Of a stretch of 64,000 nucleotides of DNA, positions 21,075 through 30,769 are shown piece by piece. The translations under genes and the position numbers were made by a program. The notes beneath the pieces are model-generated. The model made no database searches and was not told where the DNA came from. It saw nothing but the letters and a program-made list of their open reading frames with translations. This DNA comes from Dickeya dianthicola NCPPB 453 (lineage in GTDB: Bacteria > Pseudomonadota > Gammaproteobacteria > Enterobacterales > Enterobacteriaceae), in the NCBI RefSeq assembly GCF_000365305.1, contig NZ_CM001841.1, positions 3,071,120 to 3,135,119 of the forward strand, in the 5' to 3' direction. The stretch's first letter is position 1, and every line of letters begins with the position of its first letter.

Positions 21075-22208
21075 TTAGCGATCGTGAACCGACGCGGTGA
21101 AACCCAGCCGGTTCAGCCGGTCGGCGCTCTCCCGATCGGCGCAGACGACATGCAGCGATGACCACTCGCGCCGCTCCTGATAGCACTTGCGCAACCGGTC
21201 AAATTCGCCGGGCAGGTGCGCCACCTGACGCAGCAGGGCGTCATCGCGGCGCACATCATACACCAGATGCACCAGCCGTTTGAGCTGATGCTCATCCAGC
21301 GGCACGGTCAGGGTGATGTCGGCCAGTTCCGGCACTGGCAGCAGCGACGACAAGGCAACTTGTTGCGGCTGGCCGATAAAACGGCTCCAGGCTTCGAACA
21401 CCTGGGTGGTGCCGCGTGCCTTGCCTTCCAGCGTATAACCGGCGATATGCGCGGTGCCGATATCGACCTGATCAAGCAGGTCGATGGACAATTCCGGCTC
21501 CGGCTCCCACACATCCAACACGACGCTGATGTTTTTACCGCCTTGCAACGCCGCCAGCAACGCGGCGTTATCCACCACCGGGCCGCGGCAGGCGTTGATC
21601 AGAATAGCGCCGTCCTGCAGACGCGCCAGCAACGCGGCATTCACGCTGTGCCAGGTGGCGTAAGGGCCGTCTTTCAGCAGCGGGGTGTGGAAGGTCAGCA
21701 CATCGGCCTGCGCCACCACCTCGTCCAGCGACAGGAACGGCCCGCTGTCGCCGCGATCCGCCCGCGGCGGGTCGCACAGCAGCGTACGCACGCCCAGCGC
21801 CGTCAGCCGGTCATTGAGGCGGGAACCCACGTTGCCCACGCCGACGATACCGATGGTACGATCCGTCAGGGCGAAGCCATCGCGTTCCGCCAGCATCAGC
21901 AGGGCGGAAAACACATACTCCACCACCGCAATCGCATTGCAGCCGGGCGCGGCGGAAAAGGCGATCCCCTGCTGACGCAGGAATGCTTCATCGACATGAT
22001 CGGTGCCCGCCGTCGCCGTACCGACAAATTTCACCGCCTTGCCGGTCAGCAGGTCGGCATTCACCTTGGTGACCGAACGCACCATCAAAGCATCCGCCCC
22101 GTTCAGGGCATCCGTCGGAATCGGCCGCCCCGGCACCGCCGTCACCTCGCCCAGACGGCTGAACAGCGTCTGCGCGTAAGGCATATTTTCATCAACTAGG
22201 ATTTTCAC
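21075..22208 (-). CDS. pdxB: erythronate-4-phosphate dehydrogenase
   Basis: Second step of the DXP-independent pyridoxal phosphate pathway. 377 residues from GTG 22206-22208, one short of the E. coli length. NAD loop GVGNVG near 123-128, catalytic arginine in [10 protein letters not shown], histidine in [15 protein letters not shown], and the PdxB C-terminal dimerisation domain. The frame remains open 27 codons upstream, but AGGA eight bases before GTG and the family start [12 protein letters not shown] decide the start. Confidence 0.96.
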   Translation of the reverse strand: MKILVDENMPYAQTLFSRLGEVTAVPGRPIPTDALNGADALMVRSVTKVNADLLTGKAVKFVGTATAGTDHVDEAFLRQQGIAFSAAPGCNAIAVVEYVFSALLMLAERDGFALTDRTIGIVGVGNVGSRLNDRLTALGVRTLLCDPPRADRGDSGPFLSLDEVVAQADVLTFHTPLLKDGPYATWHSVNAALLARLQDGAILINACRGPVVDNAALLAALQGGKNISVVLDVWEPEPELSIDLLDQVDIGTAHIAGYTLEGKARGTTQVFEAWSRFIGQPQQVALSSLLPVPELADITLTVPLDEHQLKRLVHLVYDVRRDDALLRQVAHLPGEFDRLRKCYQERREWSSLHVVCADRESADRLNRLGFTASVHDR

Positions 22209-22381
22209 GTTGGCTTTCCTGATAGACCGCTGACGACACCCGCGCCGCAGCGATGAAACGAAGGGCATTATTCTGCCACAAACCGGCACTCGGTAACACT
22301 GACGACGGGAACGGCATCCGCTTGCTCATTGCATGATGCCGGTCGCCAGAAACCGCTATCAAGGCGACAGGCGGGGGCTAT

Positions 22382-22405
22382 TTTACGGACCGCTTTACGG
22401 ACCGC
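22382..22405. repeat. 12-bp direct duplication
   Basis: TTTACGGACCGC occurs twice in a row (22382-22393, 22394-22405) in the spacer between pdxB and tctE. Confidence 0.85.
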
Positions 22406-22436
22406 GCATCACGTCATCATACCGCGATGCGTCTTA

Positions 22437-23828
22437 TCAGGCCGACGGCTCGCCAAACGCGATTCGCACCCGCAGCCCGCCCAGCGTCGGGCTGTCCAGC
22501 AACTGAACCTGGGTGCGGTGCCAGCGGGCGATATCCCTGACCAGCGCCAGCCCCAATCCGGCGCCCGGCAGACCGCCATGATTATCCAGCCGGTGAAACG
22601 GCCTCATCGCCTGCTCGCGTTCGCCCGGCGGGATACCGGGGCCGCTGTCTTCCACGTCCAGCCGCTGCGCCTGTACCCGGGCGGTCACTATTCCTCCTGA
22701 TGGGGTGTACTTCAGCGCATTATCCAGCAAATTGGCGCATAACTCCGCCAGCAGCAGCGGCTCGCCGCGAATCAGGCAGCGCTCGTCGCCTTCGTAGCCC
22801 AGATCGATCCGCCGGCTGCGCGCCAGCGGTAAACGGGAAAAGCAGGCGTCCCGCACCAGCTCGGCCAGATCCACCGTTTGCCAGATGCGCTCTTTGCTGT
22901 CCTGCGCCCTCAGCCGCGACAGTTGCAGCAGGCGATCGGTCAACAAGATAGTGTCGTCCAGCGTGGCGCGCATACCAGTCAGGCTGTCGCGCCACTGTGC
23001 AGGTTGCGAGCTGTTCAGCGCCACGCCGACCTGGGTTTTCAGCACCGCCAGCGGCGTTCTAAGCTGATGCGCCGCATCCGCGCCAAAACGCTCTTGCCGT
23101 TGCACCAACCCGCTGAGCCGCTCGATATAACGGTTGAACGCCACCAGCAGCGGCTGCATTTCCGACCAGGGCAACAGCGGCGGCAGCGGCGTCAGGTCCC
23201 CCGGTTCGCGTCGCGCCATCACACCGGACAGCTGACGTAGCGGCCGCAGCAGTGTGCGAAACAGCAGCAGCACCAGCAACAGCGCCAGCAGTACCAGCGC
23301 GCTCTGGCTGAGAGCCGCGGTCAGCAGTTGCCGGTGCGCGAAAGCTTCGCGGGAACTCAGCGTTTCCGCCACCAGAATCAGCACCATGCCTTCCACGCCG
23401 GATTCATGGACCGGCTGCCACAACGCCGCCACCCGGATGGCCCGCCCGTGATAGCGGGCGTCATAAAAATGCGCCAGCGCCGGATAATGGCGGGATAACG
23501 GAACGCCGCGGGGCAGCGGCGGCAGGTCGTCATAGCCGGAGAGAGTGTTGCCCTGCGGGGTCAGCACCTGATAATAGAGCCGGTCGTTCATGTTGCGCTC
23601 AAAGCTGTCCAGCACCACCCAGGGCACATCCACCGCCAGTTGCCCGTTGCGCACGGTCAGCCGTTCGGCCACCGTGCGCGCCGAAGCCAGCAGGGTACGA
23701 TCGTAAGCCTGCGTCGCCGCCGCTTTCGCGCTGTGATAGTGGCTCCAGACCGACAATGCCCACAGCAGCGCCATCGGCACGCCGAGGTACAGCATCAGTT
23801 GGCCACGCAGCGAATTAATTTTCGGCAT
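22437..23828 (-). CDS. tctE: sensor histidine kinase TctE
   Basis: Membrane sensor of the TctED two-component system controlling tricarboxylate uptake. 463 residues: TM1 about 9-28, periplasmic domain 30-170, TM2 about 173-191, HAMP-like linker, dimerisation helix with His254 in DAAHQLRTPL, and ATPase domain with N-box LCANLLDNALKYTP and G-boxes DSGPGI and GAGLGLALV. Overlaps tctD by 14 bases. Adjacent to divergent tctCBA, which supports the assignment. Confidence 0.93.
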   Translation of the reverse strand: MPKINSLRGQLMLYLGVPMALLWALSVWSHYHSAKAAATQAYDRTLLASARTVAERLTVRNGQLAVDVPWVVLDSFERNMNDRLYYQVLTPQGNTLSGYDDLPPLPRGVPLSRHYPALAHFYDARYHGRAIRVAALWQPVHESGVEGMVLILVAETLSSREAFAHRQLLTAALSQSALVLLALLLVLLLFRTLLRPLRQLSGVMARREPGDLTPLPPLLPWSEMQPLLVAFNRYIERLSGLVQRQERFGADAAHQLRTPLAVLKTQVGVALNSSQPAQWRDSLTGMRATLDDTILLTDRLLQLSRLRAQDSKERIWQTVDLAELVRDACFSRLPLARSRRIDLGYEGDERCLIRGEPLLLAELCANLLDNALKYTPSGGIVTARVQAQRLDVEDSGPGIPPGEREQAMRPFHRLDNHGGLPGAGLGLALVRDIARWHRTQVQLLDSPTLGGLRVRIAFGEPSA

Positions 23829-24489
23829 GGCTACGCTCCAGGCTGTACCCCAGTCCGCGCAGGGTGACGATCATCACATCGCTGCCCGCCAGCTTTTTCC
23901 GGATGCGGTGTACATACAAATCCAGGCTGTCCGGGCTGGCGTCGTCCGTCAGGGTAAACACCTGCTCGTACAGATACTGGCGCGACACCGGGCGGCCGCG
24001 GCGCTGCATCAGCGTATGCAACACCGCCTGTTCCCGCGGCGTCAGCGCCAGCGGTTTTTCCTGCAACAGAAAATAGCCCTCATCGTGCCAGCTGAGCTCA
24101 CCCAGCTGCTGCACTTCCTGTATCTGCCCCTGACTGCGCCGCAGCAGCGCGCGCAACCGCGCTTCCAGTTCGGCCAGTTCAAACGGTTTGGTCAGGTAAT
24201 CATCCGCGCCCAGATTAAGCCCCCTGACCCGATCCGCCACGCTGGTGCGGGCCGTCAGCAGTAACACCGGCAGATTCTGGCCGCGCTTACGCAACCGCGC
24301 CAGCAACGCCAGGCCGTCCATGCGCGGTAACGATACATCCAACACCACCAGCGCATAGCTTTCCTGCTGCAACAGGTGATCCGCCGCCACGCCATCGCCA
24401 ACCAGATCCACCGCGAATCCCGCCTCGCTCAGGGCTTTTTCCAGCCAGTGGGCCAGCTCAGGATGATCCTCAACCAGTAAAAGTCGCAT
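23815..24489 (-). CDS. tctD: response regulator TctD
   Basis: OmpR/PhoB-type regulator, 224 residues. Receiver domain with phospho-acceptor Asp51 (ALVVLDVSLP), acidic pair at residues 7-8, and Lys in LTKPFEL; C-terminal winged helix from about 125 ending in the LRGLGYSLE wing. Upstream of tctE in the same unit and divergent from tctC, whose promoter it probably controls. Confidence 0.94.
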   Translation of the reverse strand: MRLLLVEDHPELAHWLEKALSEAGFAVDLVGDGVAADHLLQQESYALVVLDVSLPRMDGLALLARLRKRGQNLPVLLLTARTSVADRVRGLNLGADDYLTKPFELAELEARLRALLRRSQGQIQEVQQLGELSWHDEGYFLLQEKPLALTPREQAVLHTLMQRRGRPVSRQYLYEQVFTLTDDASPDSLDLYVHRIRKKLAGSDVMIVTLRGLGYSLERSHAEN

Positions 24490-24611
24490 CGTCGCCAGTT
24501 TGTCTCCACATTGCCCTGTTCCTTTCGGTAACCCTTAGGCGGCTATTGTCTCTCAGGACAGGTTGGTTTTTTAAGCGACCCCAATCACATCCTGAATACA
24601 TTTTCAATAAC

Positions 24612-24633
24612 CGAAAGGTAACTGAAAGATTAC
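24612..24633. promoter_or_regulatory. candidate TctD operator (11-bp direct repeat)
   Basis: CCGAAAGGTAA followed immediately by CTGAAAGATTA: two half-sites with 11-bp period, the usual spacing for OmpR-type regulators, 58 bases before tctC. An inverted copy of ACCGAAAGG (24610-24618) lies at 24521-24529 next to tctD. Assignment is inference from position. Confidence 0.45.
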
Positions 24634-24690
24634 ATCATTAACAATTCAACAACGATCCCGTTTCGGGACGATAAACAGGAAGGAATGACA

Positions 24691-25668
24691 ATGAAAAAAT
24701 GCCTCGCCCTTTCTCTGACGTTGTGCGGACTGTTGACGAGCACGGCCCCGACCCAGGCTGCCGCGCCGGCCCGTACCGAATGCATCGCCCCGGCCAAGCC
24801 GGGCGGCGGCTTCGATTTAACCTGTAAATTGCTGCAAATATCGCTGCAGGAAACCGGCACTCTCGATAGCCCGATGCGCGTCACCTACATGCCCGGCGGC
24901 GTGGGCGCGGTCGCTTACAACGCCATCGTGGCGCAGCGCCCGGACGAACCCGGCACCGTGGTCGCGTTTTCCGGCGGCTCGCTGCTCAATCTGGCGCAGG
25001 GAAAATTCGGGCGCTACGGCGTGGACGACGTGAAATGGCTGGCGGCGGTCGGCACCGACTACGGCATGATCGCGGTGCGGGCCGACTCCCCTCACCAAAC
25101 GCTGAAAGATCTGCTCGCCGCCATGCAGAAAAACCCCAATCAGGTGGTGGTCGGCGCCGGTGCGTCCATCGGCAGTCAGGACTGGATGAAAACCGCGATG
25201 CTGGCGCGCCACGCCGGGATCAGCCCGCGCGACATGCGCTACGTCGCGTTCGAAGGCGGCGGCGAACCGCTGACCGCCATGCTGGGCGGGCACGTACAGG
25301 CGGTTTCCGGCGATATCAGCGAAATGGTGCCGCATCTGCAAGGCGGCAAGATTCGGGTGCTGGCGGTGTTTTCCGACCAGCGCCTGCCGGGTCAGTTAGC
25401 CGGCGTCCCCACAGCTAAAGAGCAGGGATACGATTTGGTGTGGCCGATCATCCGCGGCTTTTATCTCGGCCCCAACGTCAGCGATGCCAGCTACCAGTGG
25501 TGGGAACAGGCGTTTACGCACATCGTCGCCACCGATGAATTCAAAAAGCAGCGCGACCTGCGCGGCCTGTTCGAATTCAACCTGACCGGACAGGCGCTGG
25601 ATGCGTACGTCAAAAAACAGGTCGCGGATTACCGTGAACAGGCAAAGCTGTTTGGGCTGGCTAAATAA
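24691..25668 (+). CDS. tctC: tripartite tricarboxylate transporter substrate-binding protein TctC
   Basis: Periplasmic binding protein (Bug/TctC family) for citrate-like tricarboxylates. About 325 residues with a signal peptide (KK, hydrophobic core, cleavage expected near QA at residue 23). The mature N-terminus ECIAPAKPGGGFDLTCKLLQ carries the family's ligand-binding loop. The second of two in-frame ATGs (24685, 24691) is chosen because AGGAAGG lies seven bases before it. First gene of tctCBA. Confidence 0.93.
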   Translation: MKKCLALSLTLCGLLTSTAPTQAAAPARTECIAPAKPGGGFDLTCKLLQISLQETGTLDSPMRVTYMPGGVGAVAYNAIVAQRPDEPGTVVAFSGGSLLNLAQGKFGRYGVDDVKWLAAVGTDYGMIAVRADSPHQTLKDLLAAMQKNPNQVVVGAGASIGSQDWMKTAMLARHAGISPRDMRYVAFEGGGEPLTAMLGGHVQAVSGDISEMVPHLQGGKIRVLAVFSDQRLPGQLAGVPTAKEQGYDLVWPIIRGFYLGPNVSDASYQWWEQAFTHIVATDEFKKQRDLRGLFEFNLTGQALDAYVKKQVADYREQAKLFGLAK

Positions 25669-25682
25669 CGGAGGAACACATC

Positions 25683-26111
25683 ATGAGCGATCGTCTGTTT
25701 GCCGGAGTCTGGCTGGCGCTGTGCCTCATCGGCCTGGTTATCGGCTGGGAAATCCAGAGTGAATACAGTTACGAACCGGTCGGCCCGCGCCCGTTTCCCG
25801 TCGCCATACTGGGGTTGATGGCGCTGTGCGCTGCGCTGATGCTGCTGCGCAAACCGGATATCCTCGTCTGGCCGTTGCCGCCGGTCCGTCGGCGCATACT
25901 GCTGTTGGTCATCATGCTGGCGCTGTACGCCTGGCTGTTTGAGCCGCTGGGCTTCCCGCTGACCACCGCCCTGCTGGGCTGCGGCATTGGTATGCTGTTT
26001 GGCGCGGTGTGGTGGATGGCGGCGTTGTCCGGCGCGGTGATGGGCGTATCGCTGTTTTACGCCTTCGATAAACTGCTCGATGTCACGCTGCCGGCCGGCG
26101 CGTGGTTCTAA
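25683..26111 (+). CDS. tctB: tripartite tricarboxylate transporter small membrane subunit TctB
   Basis: 142 residues with four hydrophobic helices, the size and topology of TctB. Motif RPFPVAILGLMALCAALML is typical of the N-terminal half. GGAGG lies eight bases before the ATG. It is 14 bases after tctC and 15 bases before tctA. Confidence 0.92.
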   Translation: MSDRLFAGVWLALCLIGLVIGWEIQSEYSYEPVGPRPFPVAILGLMALCAALMLLRKPDILVWPLPPVRRRILLLVIMLALYAWLFEPLGFPLTTALLGCGIGMLFGAVWWMAALSGAVMGVSLFYAFDKLLDVTLPAGAWF

Positions 26112-26126
26112 CCGGGAGATAATTTC

Positions 26127-27644
26127 ATGGATACCTGGTCTTTTCTGATGCAGGGTTTTGCGGTAGCGATGACGCCGCAAAATCTGATGATTGCGCTGAT
26201 CGGCTGCTTTATCGGCACCATCGTCGGGCTGCTGCCTGGCCTTGGCCCGATCAACGGCGTGGCGATTCTCATGCCGCTGGCCTTCGCGCTCAAACTGCCG
26301 GCGGAGTCCGCGCTGATTCTGCTCGCCACCGTCTATCTCGGTTGCGAATACGGCGGGCGCATCTCCTCCATTTTGCTCAATGTGCCGGGAGACGCCGGCG
26401 CCATCATGACCGCCCTCGACGGCTACCCGATGGCGCAGCAGGGAAAAGCGGGCGTGGCGCTGTCTATTTCCGCCGTCAGCTCGTTCGTCGGTTCCAGCAT
26501 TGCCATCGTCGGCATCATTCTGTTTGCGCCGTTGCTGGCCAACTGGTCGCTGGCGTTTGGCCCCGCCGAGTATTTCGCCCTGATGGTGTTCGCCATCGCT
26601 TGCCTCGGCAGCATGATGAGCCATAACCCGTTGAAATCCTTTCTGGCGGCGCTGATTGGGTTGTCGATGGCGACCGTCGGCGTGGACGCCAACACCGGCG
26701 TCTATCGTTTCACCTTCGACAATGTTCATCTGTCTGACGGCATCCAGTTCGTGGTGGTGGTGATCGGCCTGTTTTCCGTCAGCGAAATTCTGCTGATGCT
26801 GGAGCAAACCGGCGGCGGGCAAAAGTTGACCAAGGCTACCGGGCGCATGTTATTCAACACTCGCGAAGGCATACAGTGCATCGGGGCGACGCTGCGTTCC
26901 TCATTGCTGGGGTTCTTTGTCGGTATCCTGCCGGGCGCCGGCGCCACCATCGCCAGCGCGATGGCCTGGATGACGGAGAAAAAGCTCAGCGGCAACAGCG
27001 ACAGCTTCGGCAAAGGCGACATTCGCGGCGTGGCGGCGCCGGAAGCGGCCAATAATGCCTCGGCCTGCGGCTCGTTTATTCCGATGTTGACGCTGGGCGT
27101 TCCTGGCTCCGGCACCACCGCCGTGATGATGGGCGCGCTGACGCTGTACAATATTACGCCCGGCCCGGCCATGTTTACCGAGCAGCCGGATATCGTCTGG
27201 GGTTTGATCGCCGCCATGCTGATCGGCAACCTGATGCTGTTATTGCTCAACCTCCCGATGATTGGCCTGTTCACCCGTATGCTGGCGATCCCGATGTGGT
27301 TTCTGGTGCCGGCGATTGCCGCCATTTCCGCCGTCGGCGTCTACGCGGTACACAGCACTACTTTCGACCTGCTGCTGATGGTTGGGCTGGGGGTATTCGG
27401 CTACCTGCTGCGCAAAATGAACTTTCCCATGTCGCCGCTGATTCTGGGTTTTGTGCTGGGAGAAATGCTGGAACAGAACCTGCGCCGCGCGCTGTCCATC
27501 AGTAACGGCGAGTTATCGATCCTGTGGGAAGGCCGCATCAGCCAGATATTGCTGGCAATGGCGGTGCTGATTCTGCTGGCGCCGCCGGTTTTGAAATACT
27601 GGCGCCGCCGCCGCAGCCAACTCCAATCCGTTCCCCGGACGTGA
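26127..27644 (+). CDS. tctA: tripartite tricarboxylate transporter large membrane subunit TctA
   Basis: 505 residues, about 10-12 transmembrane helices. The two glycine/proline-rich signatures of TctA are present: GLLPGLGPINGVAILMPL near residue 34 and FVGILPGAGATIASAMAW near 260, plus LGVPGSGTTAVMMGAL near 325. Forms the sodium-driven translocator with TctB. GGGAG precedes the ATG. Confidence 0.95.
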   Translation: MDTWSFLMQGFAVAMTPQNLMIALIGCFIGTIVGLLPGLGPINGVAILMPLAFALKLPAESALILLATVYLGCEYGGRISSILLNVPGDAGAIMTALDGYPMAQQGKAGVALSISAVSSFVGSSIAIVGIILFAPLLANWSLAFGPAEYFALMVFAIACLGSMMSHNPLKSFLAALIGLSMATVGVDANTGVYRFTFDNVHLSDGIQFVVVVIGLFSVSEILLMLEQTGGGQKLTKATGRMLFNTREGIQCIGATLRSSLLGFFVGILPGAGATIASAMAWMTEKKLSGNSDSFGKGDIRGVAAPEAANNASACGSFIPMLTLGVPGSGTTAVMMGALTLYNITPGPAMFTEQPDIVWGLIAAMLIGNLMLLLLNLPMIGLFTRMLAIPMWFLVPAIAAISAVGVYAVHSTTFDLLLMVGLGVFGYLLRKMNFPMSPLILGFVLGEMLEQNLRRALSISNGELSILWEGRISQILLAMAVLILLAPPVLKYWRRRRSQLQSVPRT

Positions 27645-28009
27645 CCCTGACATTAGCCACATGACACCAGCCTCATAAAGCGAGCGCCGCGGATTGCTTC
27701 ATCCGCAAATTGCTTTATTCGCAAATTGCTTTATTCGCAAATTGCTTCATCAGCGAATTGTTTCACCCGCGAATTGTTTCATCCGCGCGCCGCTTTGCCT
27801 GCCGGGATCGGTGTTCTTTACGCCGGCCATGCGTTTTCTCGCCTTTTTGCCTCACTCAACGGAATTTTAACCTGTTCATACCCGGTGACTATCAGTAATA
27901 CCGCGCCGTTGTTATGATGACGCCAGGTAGGCTGATGATAGATATGATGGCGATAACTTCATCGGGCTGAGGCTAAATCCCGTCGAGCGTCTACGGTAAG
28001 GATCACAAC
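27645..28009. other. tctA/flk spacer, no gene
   Basis: 365 bases without a credible gene. It contains a six-copy 16-bp tandem array (27693-27788) and, nearer to flk, the presumed flk promoter and the ribosome site AAGGA seven bases before the flk ATG. Confidence 0.7.
27693..27788. repeat. 16-bp tandem repeat, 6 copies
   Basis: Units of the type ATTGCTTTATTCGCAA at 27693, 27709, 27725, 27741, 27757 and 27773. Units 2 and 3 are identical; the flanking ones carry C/T changes. The gradient of divergence toward the edges is what slippage in the centre produces. Confidence 0.95.
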
Positions 28010-29266
28010 ATGCAACCGATCAGTAACCCCGGTAATGTTTCCCTGCCGGGAGAAAAACCGCTGGAAACTACGTTGTCGAAAACCGCAGCGTTGTCGCAAA
28101 CCGCAGCGTTGTCGAAAACCGCAGCATCCTCTCAGGCGGACGATTTACCGCTGACGCTGGCGCAGCGCACTACGCTGGAAAAGCTGGTGACGCAGATATC
28201 CACCTTAAGCGGCGCCAAGCCGGCGGAAATCTGGGCAACCGTGCGTGCTGAGTTGGGGACGAAAAATAACGCGGAACTGCTCGCCAGCCAGTTTCCGGCG
28301 GCCGAGCAGAGTTTGCAGAACCGGCTGACGACCGTACAGGGTTCGCAGGATACCAGGCAGTTGCTGCAACAGTTGACCGGCCTGCTGTCGCAGGGCAATA
28401 ACCGTCAGGCCGTCAGCGATTTTATCCGTCAACAGTTCGGCCATACCGTGCTGAGTTCACTGACGCCGTCGCAACTGAAACTGGTAGTGACGCTGCTGCA
28501 AAACGGCCAGTTGCCGCAGGCCGCCACGCTGTTGTCCACGGGCAATACCTCGGCGCTGCCGTTTGGCAATACCGCAACCGGGCAGCCGATCCAGTTTCCT
28601 CAAACGCCTACCGCCACCACCTTACCGCCACCGCTGCCGCAAACGTCTCAACAACTGGCGGCCCTGCTGCAAGCCGGCCTCGTTCCTGATGGGCTCACCG
28701 CCAACGCATCGCCGGCGGCGACCGCGCTGCTGGACCGCGCACTGCTGCCTGCGGAACACAACCAACTCAACCAGTTAGTAGCGAAACTGGTGGCGCTGAG
28801 CGGCGAATCGCCGGGGAAAGTGTGGCAAACGCTGATGGAGATGCAGGGATTGAAAACCGGCGACCCGATTCCGGCGAAGAATTTTCAGGCGTTAAGCCAG
28901 TTCCTCAATACCCAAAGCGTTCTGTTGCAGCAGCATACCCCGCCCACCTTGCATACGTTGCAGGCGGCGCTGAAACAGCCGCTCGATCAGCAGGAACAGC
29001 AACTGCTGCAGGATTTCACCCGCAGCACTCTGAACATCACGCCGCAAACGCTACTCACGCCTTCGCAAATCAGCGAGGTAGTGACATTCCTGTACCGTCG
29101 GCGGCTCCAGCAGATACAAGAGGCTTCCGCCGCGCCATTACAGCCATTCATCAACCCGTTAATCATGGCCTTACCGCAGGAATGGCGGTCGCTGGTCAAT
29201 AAATCTATCGGGCTGGCGCTGGTGGCTCTCCTGGTGGTGGCCTTGCTGATGTGGGTAGTGCTGTAA
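28010..29266 (+). CDS. flk: flagella biosynthesis regulator Flk
   Basis: Tail-anchored inner-membrane protein that in Salmonella senses flagellar P/L-ring completion and prevents premature export of the anti-sigma factor FlgM. 418 residues, longer than the E. coli form (331). A Gln/Thr/Pro-rich cytoplasmic part with repeated LVTQISTLSG / LVAKLVALSG motifs (near 61 and 255) ends in one C-terminal membrane helix (about 398-416). The position between pdxB and fabB is that of flk. Residues 22-39 are three six-residue LSKTAA repeats. Confidence 0.88.
   Translation: MQPISNPGNVSLPGEKPLETTLSKTAALSQTAALSKTAASSQADDLPLTLAQRTTLEKLVTQISTLSGAKPAEIWATVRAELGTKNNAELLASQFPAAEQSLQNRLTTVQGSQDTRQLLQQLTGLLSQGNNRQAVSDFIRQQFGHTVLSSLTPSQLKLVVTLLQNGQLPQAATLLSTGNTSALPFGNTATGQPIQFPQTPTATTLPPPLPQTSQQLAALLQAGLVPDGLTANASPAATALLDRALLPAEHNQLNQLVAKLVALSGESPGKVWQTLMEMQGLKTGDPIPAKNFQALSQFLNTQSVLLQQHTPPTLHTLQAALKQPLDQQEQQLLQDFTRSTLNITPQTLLTPSQISEVVTFLYRRRLQQIQEASAAPLQPFINPLIMALPQEWRSLVNKSIGLALVALLVVALLMWVVL
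28073..28126. repeat. 18-bp tandem repeat, 3 copies, in frame in flk
   Basis: TTGTCGAAAACCGCAGCG-type units at 28073-28090, 28091-28108 and 28109-28126 encode LS(K/Q)TAA three times near the Flk N-terminus. Only single-base differences separate the copies. Confidence 0.93.
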
Positions 29267-29340
29267 CACGCGAAAAATCAGAGAAAACAGCAAGAAACGG
29301 CAGGGAAAAGTGGATCGACGGCAACTATCGTCAGACAAAA

Positions 29341-29366
29341 AAATACCGGGCAAGCCCGGTATTTTT
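29341..29366. terminator. bidirectional terminator between flk and fabB
   Basis: AAATACCGGGC (29341-29351) and GCCCGGTATTT (29354-29364), a perfect 11-bp stem flanked by A and T runs, between convergent flk and fabB. Confidence 0.92.
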
Positions 29367-29390
29367 ACACGATGACGGCTGCGTTCACGG

Positions 29391-30611
29391 TTACTGCGCG
29401 TATTTGCGCATCACCAGTACGGCGTTGGTACCGCCGAACCCGAAGCCGTTGGACATCACGGTCGTCAGGTTACGTTCGGTCGGCTCGGTAACGATGTTCA
29501 TGCCCTGCGCCTGTTCATCCGGCGTTTCAACGTTGATGCTCGGCGCAATGAAACCGTGCTCCAGCATCAGCAGGGTATAAATAGCTTCCTGCACGCCGGC
29601 GGCTCCCAATGAGTGGCCGGTCATGGCTTTGGTGGCGGAGATCGGCGGAACGTTATCGCCGAACACCTGACGAATAGCCCACAGTTCTTTCACATCGCCC
29701 ACCGGCGTTGACGTGCCGTGGGTATTGATGTAATCCACCGGGGTATCGACATCCTGCAGCGCCAGCTTCATGCAGCGAGCGGCACCTTCGCCTGACGGCG
29801 CCACCATGTCGGCACCGTCGGACGTCGCACCGTAGCCCACCACTTCAGCATAGATGTGCGCACCGCGTGCCAGCGCGTGTTCCAGCTCTTCCACGACCAC
29901 CATACCGCCGCCGCCGGCGATAACGAAACCGTCGCGATCCGCGTCATAAGTACGGGAAGCGCGTTCCGGCGTCTCGTTGTATTTGGTGGACAACGCACCC
30001 ATCGCGTCAAATTCGCACGCCAGTTCCCAGCACAGCTCTTCACCGCCGCCGGCAAACACGATGTCCTGTTTGCCCATCTGAATCTGCTCAACCGCGTTAC
30101 CGATACAGTGTGCGGAGGTGGCACAGGCAGAGCTGATGGAGTAGTTGACGCCGTGGATTTTGAACGGCGTCGCCAGACAGGCGGAAACGCCTGAAGCCAT
30201 AGCCTTGGTTACCACATACGGACCAACGGCTTTCAGGCCACGCGGGCTGCGCATAGCGTCAGCGCCGAACACCTGGAAATGCGGGGAGCCGCCGCCAGAA
30301 CCCACGATCAATCCTACACGCGGGTTGCTCTGGTAGGTTTCTTCCGCCAACCCGGAATCCTTGATGGCTTCCTCCATGCACAGATAAGCGTAGATAGAGG
30401 CATCGCTCATGAAACGCACAATCTTACGCTCGATCAGGCCTGTCGTATCCAGCTTGACGTTACCCCAGACCTGACTGCGCATGCCGGAATCTTTCATTTC
30501 TTGGGAGAAAGTGATGCCGGAACGGCCTTCACGCAGGGATGCCAGCACTTCTTCTTTGTTATTACCGATACTGGACAGGATCCCCAGACCCGTAATCACC
30601 GCACGTTTCAT
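29391..30611 (-). CDS. fabB: beta-ketoacyl-ACP synthase I
   Basis: Elongates acyl-ACP, essential for unsaturated fatty-acid synthesis. 406 residues, the standard length. Catalytic triad Cys163 ([10 protein letters not shown]), His298 ([11 protein letters not shown]) and His333 ([11 protein letters not shown]) is intact. Preceded by a FabR-type operator and a FadR-type site, as in E. coli, where FadR activates and FabR represses the gene. Confidence 0.98.
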   Translation of the reverse strand: MKRAVITGLGILSSIGNNKEEVLASLREGRSGITFSQEMKDSGMRSQVWGNVKLDTTGLIERKIVRFMSDASIYAYLCMEEAIKDSGLAEETYQSNPRVGLIVGSGGGSPHFQVFGADAMRSPRGLKAVGPYVVTKAMASGVSACLATPFKIHGVNYSISSACATSAHCIGNAVEQIQMGKQDIVFAGGGEELCWELACEFDAMGALSTKYNETPERASRTYDADRDGFVIAGGGGMVVVEELEHALARGAHIYAEVVGYGATSDGADMVAPSGEGAARCMKLALQDVDTPVDYINTHGTSTPVGDVKELWAIRQVFGDNVPPISATKAMTGHSLGAAGVQEAIYTLLMLEHGFIAPSINVETPDEQAQGMNIVTEPTERNLTTVMSNGFGFGGTNAVLVMRKYAQ

Positions 30612-30657
30612 TCAATACCTCTTCCGCTTGTAGAGTTTGGATTTAGCTCCGCACTTT

Positions 30658-30675
30658 AGCGTACAGATGTAAGCT
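30658..30675 (-). promoter_or_regulatory. FabR operator upstream of fabB
   Basis: AGCGTACAGATGTAAGCT is a dyad of AGCNTACA and TGTANGCT, the FabR site found before fabA and fabB. It lies about 50 bases upstream of the fabB start. Confidence 0.75.
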
Positions 30676-30677
30676 GA

Positions 30678-30694
30678 ACAAGTCCGATCAGACT
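30678..30694 (-). promoter_or_regulatory. FadR site upstream of fabB
   Basis: On the minus strand AGTCTGATCGGACTTGT, close to the E. coli fabB FadR site, immediately upstream of the FabR dyad. FadR is an activator at this place in E. coli. Confidence 0.65.
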
Positions 30695-30769
30695 AACTTT
30701 TCTCAAATTTGCGACTTAATAAACCACTCGCTAAAATCGCGCCACCGCCTGAATAATGAGTTATTTGTC

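Noticed and set aside
25629-26822. 397-codon minus-strand frame over tctCBA
   Set aside because: His/Gln/Arg-rich antisense shadow of tctB and tctA, which have clear family signatures and ribosome sites.
27693-27788. Possible CRISPR array
   Set aside because: Units are contiguous with no spacers between them, and no cas genes are present. The same applies to the other tandem arrays.
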